DNA of 64,000 nt from Candidatus Defluviilinea proxima (GTDB lineage Bacteria; Chloroflexota; Anaerolineae; Anaerolineales; Villigracilaceae), in NCBI GenBank assembly GCA_016721115.1, contig JADKIW010000001.1, positions 1,627,501 to 1,691,500 on the forward strand. The letters run 5' to 3'. Position 1 is the first letter of the stretch, and every line of letters begins with the position of its first letter. The notes under the pieces were generated by a model, which saw nothing but the letters and a program-made list of their open reading frames with translations, was not told where the DNA came from and did no database searches. Of this stretch, positions 32,540 to 39,730 are shown piece by piece. The translations under genes were made by a program, and so were the position numbers.

Positions 32540-33986
32540 GGTTGATATAGATCGTTTTCGTGCGCGTGTAAAAATCCATGGCGGCTTGTCCTTGCTCTTT
32601 GAAAGTGTTGGCACTGGATTGTTTGAAACCGCCGAACGGAGCGTTGAGGGCGAGTCCCGTGGTGGGCTCGTTGATCTTGACCACGCCCGCATCAATTTGA
32701 TTAGCGAAGGCGAAGGCTTCTTTTAAATTGTTAGTGACCACACTCGCAGAGAGACCGAAGCTGATAGCGTTGGCTTTCTCTATTGCATCATTGATGCCAT
32801 TCGCGCGAATGATACTGATAACAGGACCGAAGATTTCCTCTTGAGCGATGCGCATGGTCGGCTCGACGTGATCAAAGATGGTAGCTTGCGCAAAGTAACC
32901 TTTGCCACCTTCCACTTCGCCACCGATCAATAACTTCGCGCCCTCCTTTTGACCGAGTGCCATGTAGGTTTGACTTGTTTGCAGTTGATCTTGATTCACA
33001 AGCGGACCCATGTTGATGCCGCTTTCAAGTCCGTTACCGACTTTGAGATTCTTTGTCGCAGTGGTGAGCGCAGAGACAAATGCATCTGCGATTTCTTCTT
33101 CAACAATGATGCGGCTTGTTGCAGTACAAGCCTGACCTGTAAGTCCGAAGCCGCCAGTGATAGCGAGTTTGACGGCGAGTTCCAAGTCTGCATCTTTCAA
33201 AATGACGAGCGCGTTCTTTCCGCCCATTTCCAATTGCACGCGTGCCATGTTCTTGATCGCGTTTTGATAGACCTTCGTACCTGTGTTGTGTGAACCCGTA
33301 AAAGTAATTCCATTTACATGGGGATTGCTTGCCATCTCGGTTCCGATCAATGCACCGTCACCTGTGAGGAAGTTGATGACACCAGAGGGGAGTCCCGCTT
33401 CCGCGAGAGCTTCAACCAACAGCAATGCTGTGTGAGGCGCATCTTCCGCTGGTTTGAAAACAACTGTGTTTCCATAAATGAGCGCGGGTGCAATTTTCCA
33501 TGCAGGGATAGCGATGGGAAAGTTCCACGGGGTGATGACACTGACTACGCCTAAAGGCTCGCGGCGTGTATAAAGCAATTCATCGGTCACGGAACTGGGG
33601 AGAACTTGTCCGCCATAGCGCCAGCCTTCGCCTGCATAATATTTGAAGATGTCACGTGCACGAGTAACTTCTCCCTTTGCCTCGGCGAGCGTCTTGCCTT
33701 CTTCGCGGGTGAGGGCGGTGGCGATTTCATCAAGCCGCGCAGTGAGAATCTGGCTGGCTTTATCGAGGATGGTTCCGCGCGTTGGGGCAGGGGTCTTTGA
33801 CCAGGCAGGCAGAGTGGTGCGTGCAGAGTCAATTGCGTTCTTGGTGTCTTCCAGTGTTGCCATTGGGAAAAGGCCAATAACCTCGTTGTAGTCGGCTGGG
33901 TTATGGTTTTCGAAAAAAGCTCCTTTTTCTGATGTTTGCCAAGAACCAATGAAGTTTGGGTAACGCTTTGCTTGAGTGTTTGTCAT
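32532..33986 (-). CDS. Alpha-ketoglutarate semialdehyde dehydrogenase (ALDH family)
   Basis: A 484-residue aldehyde dehydrogenase. The catalytic Cys is in FGLTGQACTATSR (about residue 283), the general base Glu in LEMGGKNALV (about 250), the NAD-binding region in VITPWNFPIAIPAWKIAPAL and FTGSHNTG, and a late EIFGPVISI. Family similarity to KGSA dehydrogenases plus the two adjacent pathway genes suggests it oxidises alpha-ketoglutarate semialdehyde to alpha-ketoglutarate, ending the Weimberg route. ATG 33986 is chosen; the GGAGG upstream is rather far (14 bases) and a TTG further out is unlikely. It is the first gene after a promoter with a LacI-type operator, shared with the divergent regulator. 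Confidence 0.9.
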   Translation of the reverse strand: MTNTQAKRYPNFIGSWQTSEKGAFFENHNPADYNEVIGLFPMATLEDTKNAIDSARTTLPAWSKTPAPTRGTILDKASQILTARLDEIATALTREEGKTLAEAKGEVTRARDIFKYYAGEGWRYGGQVLPSSVTDELLYTRREPLGVVSVITPWNFPIAIPAWKIAPALIYGNTVVFKPAEDAPHTALLLVEALAEAGLPSGVINFLTGDGALIGTEMASNPHVNGITFTGSHNTGTKVYQNAIKNMARVQLEMGGKNALVILKDADLELAVKLAITGGFGLTGQACTATSRIIVEEEIADAFVSALTTATKNLKVGNGLESGINMGPLVNQDQLQTSQTYMALGQKEGAKLLIGGEVEGGKGYFAQATIFDHVEPTMRIAQEEIFGPVISIIRANGINDAIEKANAISFGLSASVVTNNLKEAFAFANQIDAGVVKINEPTTGLALNAPFGGFKQSSANTFKEQGQAAMDFYTRTKTIYINHG

Positions 33987-34074
33987 GGTTGAAAATGTAA
34001 CCTCCAAAACAGTTAGGGTTGATTACTTTAATTCCAGCTTCCCAAGCAATGGGGAGTTTTGTGGAAAAAAATGC

Positions 34075-34159
34075 TTGACTTGTCGGGAATCATTTGATAA
34101 CATGTGGAAACGTTTCCATATAGAGCGCAAATTATCTCCTAGAATATTTGAAAAGTCAA
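34075..34159. promoter_or_regulatory. Face-to-face divergent promoters with shared LacI-type operator
   Basis: On the + strand TTGACT (34075-34080) and TAACAT (34098-34103) are 17 bp apart, driving the LacI regulator gene. On the - strand TTGACT (34159-34154) and GATAAT (34136-34131) are also 17 bp apart, driving the xylose operon. The palindrome TGGAAACGTTTCCA (34105-34118) lies just downstream of both -10 boxes, so one bound repressor could block both. Confidence 0.75.
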
Positions 34160-34200
34160 TAAAAACAATGAATTGCATAGATATTACGTTTGTTTTACTT

Positions 34201-34212
34201 GAAAACGTTTCC
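34201..34212. promoter_or_regulatory. Second LacI-type operator
   Basis: GAAAACGTTTCC is nearly the same as the operator 96 bp upstream. It lies directly before the LacI gene, so two repressor dimers or a loop are possible. Confidence 0.65.
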
Positions 34213-34228
34213 ATAGATTGGAAATAAC

Positions 34229-35254
34229 TTGTCATCTCCTAAAGTAACCATCGTAGAAGTTGCCAAAAAGGCTGGGGTATCTCTGGGGACCGTTTCGCGC
34301 GTACTCAACAATGATATACATGTTGCGCCAGAAACTCGTGAGCGCGTTTCTGCAGTAATTCAAGATATGGGGTATGTCGCTAATCGTCAGGCAAGAGGGT
34401 TAAAGGCTATGAAAACCAATGTGATCGGTGTATTGGTTCCTGACCTAGCCACAGGTTATATCGGGGAGATCTTACACGGCATTGATGTTGAGCTTGCCTT
34501 ACACCAATTAGAGTTAATGCTTTTTACAACACATCGTACAGCGGCAAAAGAAGCGGGTTATGTTGCCAATATGGTACAAGGCATGGTGGATGGCCTGTTG
34601 ATCGTCTTGCCGCGTAGTTTCGATGCCTATACGGACACCTTGGCGCGCCATCATTTTCCATTTGTTCTCATTGACCATCAGGGAAGCAGTGTCTCACATC
34701 CAACAGTTGGGGCGACCAATTGGCAGGGTGGATACAGTGCAACAGAGTATCTCATCAAGCTGGGTCACAAAAGAATCGGATGTATTACGGGCTCGATGGA
34801 TCTTGGCTGTTCACAAGAACGCCTAAATGGATATCGCTCTGCTTTACGCACGCATCATCTTAACGAAGAAGCTGGTTTGGTTTACGAGGGAGATTTTCTT
34901 CAATCTGATGGATATGCGGGGGCATCTACCTTACTCGACCTCCCTGATGCTCCAACAGCGATCTTCGCCTCGAATGACCTTATGGCCATGGGTGCAATGG
35001 ATGCCATACGCAGTCGTGGTCTACGAATTCCCAATGATGTATCTGTGATCGGTTTCGATAATATACAACAATCAGCAATGGTTTACCCACCCTTAACCAC
35101 AATACAACAGCCCTTGGAACAAATGGGGCGTGTTGCAACACAAATCCTGTTGGGGATCTTGAAGAACCCTGACAAGGATGCAGGCCGAATTGAGTTGCCA
35201 ACAGAATTAATTATCCGTAGTTCAACATCTGTTCCAAGGGAGAAGGCTGGCTAA
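34229..35254 (+). CDS. LacI-family regulator of the xylose operon
   Basis: A 341-residue repressor. The DNA-binding head is at residues 6-55 (VTIVEVAKKAGVSLGTVSRVLN and the hinge region RQARGLKAMKTN). The effector domain runs 60-341 with VIGVLVPDLATGYIGEI, AIFASNDLMAMGAM and VIGFDNIQQSAMVYPPLTT. The frame opens at TTG 34229 with a GGAA upstream; this gives a full head, so it is accepted. Two GAAACGTTTC-core palindromes upstream are the probable operators, one covering the divergent dehydrogenase promoter. Control of the Weimberg-type genes, with xylose or a pathway intermediate as signal, is inferred from that arrangement. Confidence 0.92.
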   Translation: MSSPKVTIVEVAKKAGVSLGTVSRVLNNDIHVAPETRERVSAVIQDMGYVANRQARGLKAMKTNVIGVLVPDLATGYIGEILHGIDVELALHQLELMLFTTHRTAAKEAGYVANMVQGMVDGLLIVLPRSFDAYTDTLARHHFPFVLIDHQGSSVSHPTVGATNWQGGYSATEYLIKLGHKRIGCITGSMDLGCSQERLNGYRSALRTHHLNEEAGLVYEGDFLQSDGYAGASTLLDLPDAPTAIFASNDLMAMGAMDAIRSRGLRIPNDVSVIGFDNIQQSAMVYPPLTTIQQPLEQMGRVATQILLGILKNPDKDAGRIELPTELIIRSSTSVPREKAG

Positions 35255-35402
35255 ACAGTTCATGCCAACTCTGTCTGTTGTTAGTGGATTCCATCGTAAA
35301 GAAAGGAGCTAACTATTATCAAGTTATAGGTTAATGCGTTGTCTCACTTACAGTTTAAATGTTTACTAGTTGTTTACCGATAATCTACATAAGGAGAAGA
35401 AA

Positions 35403-36776
35403 ATGTCTCGCAAGATTTATACTGTTTTTAGTTTCTTGCTTATCGTTGCATTTGCGCTTTCCGCATGCGGTGGTGCCAAGCCTACAGCAACAGAAGCGCC
35501 TGTGCAAGCTACAGAGGCTCCTGCTCAACCGGCGGCCACAGAAGCCCCAATGGCTACCGAAGCTCCGTCCACGGCTGAAAAGGTTACCGTCACTTGGTGG
35601 CACATAGGAACTGCTGAAAAAGATACCAAGTTGTATCAAGCATTTGCCGATGAATATATGGCGGCCCACCCGAATGTAAATATTGAGATCACAATTCTTG
35701 AGAACGAGGCCTTCAAGACCAAGATGGCAACGGTTATGCAATCTGGTGAACCCCCTGATATCTTTCATAGCTGGGGTGGCGGTGTAATGAATGAATACGC
35801 CAAAGCAGACTTGTTGAGAGATATTACCCCTGAAATGGATGCTGATGGTGGTGCATGGCGTTCCACAATTAGCCCTGGCCCATTAGGTGTGTACTCATAC
35901 TTGGGCAAAGTCTATGGTGTACCAACGGACATGGGTATGGTTGGTTTCTGGTACAACAAGGAATTGTTTGCTCAAGCTGGAATTGATGCTCCTCCCACAA
36001 CCTGGACGGAACTCCTTGACGATGTGAAAGCACTTAAAGCTGCTGGCATTACACCGATCGCAATCGGTGAAGGCGATAAGTGGCCCGGCCATTTCTGGTG
36101 GGGTTATCTGATTACCCGTATCTGCGGACAGGCAGGTTTCGAAGCGGCGGCAATTACACGCACGGGTTCATTTACAGATCCATGTATCATTGAAGCAAGC
36201 AAGAAACTTCAGGAATTGGCTCAGCTTGAACCGTTCCAGGATGGATTCCTTTCCGCTACCTATGGCGATGAAGCAACAGCTGTTGGTAATGGAAAAGCAG
36301 CCATGGAACTTATGGGACAGTGGGCACCGGCGGTTCAAAAGGATAACAGCGAGAGCAAGCAAGGCATTGGCGACAATTTAGCCTGGTTTGGTTTCCCGAT
36401 GGTTGAAGGTGGCGCTGGCGATCCTTCTGATGGCTACGGTGGTGGTAACGGTTATGCTGTTGGAAAGAACGCACCTGATGAGGCTGTTGATTTCTTGAAG
36501 TATTTGTCAGCTGCTGAGCAAGCGACTCGTATGGCCGAAAATGGAGGAGCTTTGCCGGTTGTGAAGGGTGCTTCAGGCGTGACAGACCCCTATCTGCTTA
36601 CCATTCAAGAGAAGACCGGGCAGGCGAAATATTTCCAATTGTATTACGATCAAGCTTTGCCCCCAGCGCTTGGTTCTGTCGTTAATGACAATGTACAGGC
36701 CCTTTTTGCTGGCGCACTGACACCTGAGGAAGCGGCGCAGGCAGTAGAAGATGCGTTTGCACAGGAAACAAAGTAA
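35403..36776 (+). CDS. CUT1-type sugar-binding lipoprotein, no adjacent permease genes
   Basis: A 457-residue binding protein starting at ATG 35403 after AAGGAGAAGAAA. Lipobox ALSAC is followed by an Ala/Thr/Glu/Pro linker with repeated ATEAP units (about residues 25-58). The mature domain begins VTVTWWHIGTAEKDT and contains GEPPDIFHSWGGG, GVPTDMGMVGFWYNKELF and GYGGGNGYAVGKNAPDE, typical of family 1 solute-binding proteins for oligosaccharides. It follows the LacI gene by 148 bp and is closed by a terminator, so the matching permeases must be elsewhere. Position next to xylose genes suggests xylose or xylo-oligosaccharides, without direct evidence. Confidence 0.88.
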   Translation: MSRKIYTVFSFLLIVAFALSACGGAKPTATEAPVQATEAPAQPAATEAPMATEAPSTAEKVTVTWWHIGTAEKDTKLYQAFADEYMAAHPNVNIEITILENEAFKTKMATVMQSGEPPDIFHSWGGGVMNEYAKADLLRDITPEMDADGGAWRSTISPGPLGVYSYLGKVYGVPTDMGMVGFWYNKELFAQAGIDAPPTTWTELLDDVKALKAAGITPIAIGEGDKWPGHFWWGYLITRICGQAGFEAAAITRTGSFTDPCIIEASKKLQELAQLEPFQDGFLSATYGDEATAVGNGKAAMELMGQWAPAVQKDNSESKQGIGDNLAWFGFPMVEGGAGDPSDGYGGGNGYAVGKNAPDEAVDFLKYLSAAEQATRMAENGGALPVVKGASGVTDPYLLTIQEKTGQAKYFQLYYDQALPPALGSVVNDNVQALFAGALTPEEAAQAVEDAFAQETK

Positions 36777-36796
36777 GTAGTGCGAGATCACTAACG

Positions 36797-36843
36797 ATGG
36801 CAGGGACTTGGGATCAACCCCGGGTTCCTGCCATTTTTATTTC
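36797..36843 (+). terminator. Terminator after the CUT1 binding protein gene
   Basis: ATGGCAGG (36797-36804) pairs with CCTGCCAT (36827-36834), with further pairing inside, then TTTTTATTTC. Confidence 0.8.
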
Positions 36844-37028
36844 TGTCTACATCACGTTTGATTTGAGTGACAACACCGGTTGTGATGTTGATTTGTGTAA
36901 TGGGGGATAGTTACTTTGCGCCAGCGCTGTAAAAGGTTTGGGCTGTAGTAGCAGACGTCCCTTAGGGCTTGAGGCGCGAGTCTTAATGTCATACAAATTA
37001 GCTTAGTAGAGGCATTAAAATCAACCTC
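36844..37028. other. Non-coding stretch with no clear feature
   Basis: No convincing reading frame. A weak inverted pair GCGCC (36918-36922) and GGCGC (36973-36977) is seen, with nothing else to support a function. Confidence 0.5.
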
Positions 37029-37057
37029 TTGACTCTGGCAGGCGTTTTTGTTATTAT
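37029..37057 (+). promoter_or_regulatory. Promoter of the second LacI gene
   Basis: TTGACT (37029-37034) and TATTAT (37052-37057) with 17-bp spacing. The tandem operators begin at the last base of the -10 box. Confidence 0.75.
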
Positions 37058-37084
37058 GTTATCGATAACATGTTATCGATAACA
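37057..37084. promoter_or_regulatory. Tandem LacI operators TGTTATCGATAACA
   Basis: Two perfect 14-bp palindromes, 37057-37070 and 37071-37084, abut head to tail directly after the -10 box. Near-identical sites occur at 49536-49549 and 55177-55190, so the adjacent LacI protein probably represses itself and those operons. Confidence 0.8.
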
Positions 37085-37101
37085 TAATAAGAGAGAATTG
37101 T

Positions 37102-38145
37102 GTGATTCAGTCCGATAGGTCAAAGCGTGTCACGATCAAAGATGTAGCGCAAGCCGCAGGCGTTTCTACGCAGACGGTTTCACGTGTGATGAACAAGTTC
37201 TCTTATGTTTCAGATGAGACACGACAAAGGGTGGAAGAAGTGGTTGAGCAGTTGGGGTATCGCCCTAGCACTCTTGCACGAAGTTTAAGCCAACAACGCA
37301 GTTATACATTAGGTGTAGTCACTTTTGGGTTGAAATATATTGGGCCTTCGCGTACCCTAAATGGGATAGCTGATAAGGCAGATGAACTTGGTTATATGCT
37401 TTTGATGAAAGAGCTTGATAGTTTGGATGCCAACAGAATTGACGATGTGATTGACTCGCTTCTTGCTCGTCAGGTGGACGGTGTTCTGTGGGTAGCTCCG
37501 GAGATCGCTGATAATCATGCTTGGGTTGATGATCGTCTTGAAAAGTTTCCGGTGCCGTTTTTGTTTATTGCGATGCAACCGCGAAGTAATATCGCCAGTA
37601 TTGCAACGGATAATTACTGGGGCGGTGTGATGGCAACACAGCATTTACTGGATTGTGGACGAAAAAATATTGGACATATTTCTGGTCCACGGGGTTGGTG
37701 GGAGGCAGATGAGCGGAAGCGTGGGTGGCGTGAGGCGCTCGTTGCGGCTGGTTTTGATATTTCAGAAAAGCATTGTACTGAGGGGAATTGGTCTTCATCT
37801 AGTGGTGAACAAGCGTTTTGTCAATTGCTTGAGTTGTTTCCAGATATGGATGCTATTTTTGTTGGTAATGATCAGATGGCTTTAAGTGTTTTACGGGAAG
37901 CGTTGCGGCGTGGCATTCGTGTCCCTGAACAATTGGCAGTAGTTGGTTTTGACAACATTGCAGAGTCTGCATATTTCTACCCATCGCTTACGACTATTTC
38001 TCAAGACCTTCAGTTACTTGGAGAGCAGTCAGTTCAAAATGTAGTAGAGATGATACAGGCTGCACAGGAAAACACCCCTATTATTGCCAAGTCGGATTTT
38101 ATTCGGCCTGTTCTTGTTGTTCGTGAAAGCTCGAAATTGGTCTGA
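37102..38145 (+). CDS. LacI-family regulator, likely of the arabinose/pentose regulon
   Basis: A 347-residue repressor, read from GTG 37102 after GAGAG. The head spans residues 8-60 (VTIKDVAQAAGVSTQTVSRVMN, then RPSTLARSLSQQRS). The effector domain follows, with LGVVTFGLKYIGPSRTLNG, AIFVGNDQMALSVL and VVGFDNIAESAYFYPSLTT. Autoregulation is indicated by tandem palindromes between its -10 box and start. The same operator lies before the YtfQRT-type importer and the dehydrogenase-araBDA genes, which makes an AraR-like role probable although it is not homologous to GntR/LacI-hybrid AraR of Bacillus. The ChvE-type binding protein follows 220 bp downstream and may be co-transcribed. Confidence 0.92.
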   Translation: MIQSDRSKRVTIKDVAQAAGVSTQTVSRVMNKFSYVSDETRQRVEEVVEQLGYRPSTLARSLSQQRSYTLGVVTFGLKYIGPSRTLNGIADKADELGYMLLMKELDSLDANRIDDVIDSLLARQVDGVLWVAPEIADNHAWVDDRLEKFPVPFLFIAMQPRSNIASIATDNYWGGVMATQHLLDCGRKNIGHISGPRGWWEADERKRGWREALVAAGFDISEKHCTEGNWSSSSGEQAFCQLLELFPDMDAIFVGNDQMALSVLREALRRGIRVPEQLAVVGFDNIAESAYFYPSLTTISQDLQLLGEQSVQNVVEMIQAAQENTPIIAKSDFIRPVLVVRESSKLV

Positions 38146-38188
38146 GTATTTTTCTGTGTTGTTTATGTATCTTGGCAAATTAAATTGG

Positions 38189-38365
38189 AAGGAGGTGGTG
38201 TAAGAAAAAATAACGTTCAATGTAAGAGGAAGCGCACATTGGTTCATTGGCGTCTAATGTGCTCATTCCCGGCAGGACCGCATCATTGCTGTTTTCATTG
38301 CCCTGTCTTTGCCTGATCGATACGCCAACATAAATATTCTGTATCCAAATATATAAGGAGAAGAA
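38189..38365 (+). ncRNA. Candidate structured leader RNA, copy A
   Basis: The leader before the ChvE-like gene. It has AAGGAGGTG (38189-38197), a stem GCACATT/AATGTGC (38234-38240, 38256-38262) whose loop contains TTGGCGT (38247-38253), and ACGCCAA at 38322-38328, complementary to that loop. The start codon is 38366. The same blocks occur with nearly the same spacing before the gene at 49803. The stretch between loop and ACGCCAA is not conserved but can fold locally in both. No start codon makes a conserved peptide from it. A cis-acting RNA with a pseudoknot is inferred. Confidence 0.6.
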
Positions 38366-39466
38366 ATGTCTAAGAAATTGCTCTACAATTTGCTGGCTGT
38401 ACTGGTGCTTGCCAGCCTCGTCCTCACTGCTTGTGGTGGTGGTAGTTCTTCCGCATCCGAAAAGAAGTTGGTTGGTATCTCCATGCCGACCAAGAGCTCA
38501 ACCCGCTGGATCTCTGACGGCGAGAGCATGGTCAAAGAATTCCAGGCCATGGGTTACGAAACCGACCTGCAATTTGCTGACAATGACATCCCCAATCAGT
38601 TGGCGCAGATCGAAAACATGGTCACCAAGGGTGCCAAGGTTCTCGTGATCGCAGCCATCGATGGCACGACTCTCTCTGATGTTCTTCAGAAGGCTCATGA
38701 CAACGGCGCGATTGTGATCTCCTATGACCGCCTCATCACCAAGACCCCGAATGTTGACTACTACGCCACCTTCGATAACTTCGGTGTGGGCGTCATCCAG
38801 GGCACTCAACTCCTTGAAGGCCTCGGTCTGAAACCCGGCGAAAAAGCTCCCGCTGGTGTTGGCCCCTTCAATGTTGAACTCTTCGGTGGTTCCCCCGATG
38901 ACACGAACGCTTTCTACTTCTATGATGGCGCTATGTCTGTTATCCAACCCTTCATCGATGACGGCACAATCGTTATCCAAAGTGGTCAAATGGGTATGGA
39001 CAAAGTCGGTACTTTGCGCTGGCTTGCTGCAACCGCTCAGGCTCGCATGGACAACCTTCTGAGCGCGTACTACACCGATAAGCGTGTTGACGGCGTTCTT
39101 TCCCCGTACGATGGCCTTAGCATCGGTATCCTTTCCTCCCTGAAGGGTGTTGGTTATTGCACACCCGAACAGCCATGCCCGATCGTGACCGGTCAGGATG
39201 CAGAAGTTGCTTCCGTCAAGTCCATTATCGCTGGCGAACAAACCTATACCGTGTTCAAGGACACTCGCGTTCTTGCCAAACAAGCCGCCAAGATGGCTGA
39301 TCAGGCTCTGAAGGGTGAGACAGTTGAGATCAATGACACCAAGACCTATGACAACCTTGTCAAGGTTGTGCCTTCCTACTTGTTGACCCCCATTAGCGTT
39401 GATATTAACAACTACCAGAAAGAATTGGTAGATACTGGCTATATCAAAGCTGAAGACCTGAAATAA
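38366..39466 (+). CDS. chvE: ChvE-type multiple-sugar-binding lipoprotein
   Basis: A 366-residue periplasmic-binding protein of the CUT2 class. Lipobox LTAC is followed by a short Gly/Ser linker. The domain begins KKLVGISMPTKSSTRWISDG and contains IAAIDGTTLSDVL, ISYDRLI, LFGGSPDDTNAFYFYDGAM and GVLSPYDGLSIGIL, as in ChvE/XylF-like proteins that bind arabinose, galactose, xylose and glucose. ATG 38366 follows AAGGAGAAGAA. It is separated from its ATPase and permease genes by 264 bp containing a hairpin, a common way to make binding protein in excess. Substrate within the monosaccharides is uncertain; context favours pentoses. Confidence 0.92.
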   Translation: MSKKLLYNLLAVLVLASLVLTACGGGSSSASEKKLVGISMPTKSSTRWISDGESMVKEFQAMGYETDLQFADNDIPNQLAQIENMVTKGAKVLVIAAIDGTTLSDVLQKAHDNGAIVISYDRLITKTPNVDYYATFDNFGVGVIQGTQLLEGLGLKPGEKAPAGVGPFNVELFGGSPDDTNAFYFYDGAMSVIQPFIDDGTIVIQSGQMGMDKVGTLRWLAATAQARMDNLLSAYYTDKRVDGVLSPYDGLSIGILSSLKGVGYCTPEQPCPIVTGQDAEVASVKSIIAGEQTYTVFKDTRVLAKQAAKMADQALKGETVEINDTKTYDNLVKVVPSYLLTPISVDINNYQKELVDTGYIKAEDLK

Positions 39467-39478
39467 ATTGTGTTGTAT

Positions 39479-39504
39479 GTGTGAGGGCAGAAATGCCCTC
39501 ACAC
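39479..39504 (+). terminator. Strong hairpin between chvE-like gene and its ATPase gene
   Basis: A perfect 10-bp stem GTGTGAGGGC/GCCCTCACAC with a 6-base loop, then ATTTCTGTG. The weak U-tract suggests partial termination or transcript-end protection, giving more binding protein than ATPase. Confidence 0.6.
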
Positions 39505-39730
39505 ATTTCTGTGATGCTTTTCTTGTTTTGCAAATCAGGCGACAGAATGTTGATTGTACGAAGAAACAATTTGGGCAAAGTCAGCAAATACTATTGCTGA
39601 TGGAGCGGAAGCCCTGAGTTTGTAACCGTCGTTTCACGAGAAGATGTTTTCTTGAAAAACCATCATATTGTATTAAAATTAGACCTAAAATAATTAATTT
39701 CACATTATGTACGTCAAGGACGAGTAAACC

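Noticed and set aside
37057..37084. Tandem palindromes as a terminator or CRISPR-like repeat
   Set aside because: They sit immediately after a -10 box, have no U-tract or spacers, and recur singly at other promoters, so operators fit better.
38498..39502. Long open frame of 334 codons on the minus strand
   Set aside because: It lies antisense to the ChvE-type gene, which has a lipobox, ribosome-binding site and family motifs. The antisense product has no recognisable domain and arises from codon bias.
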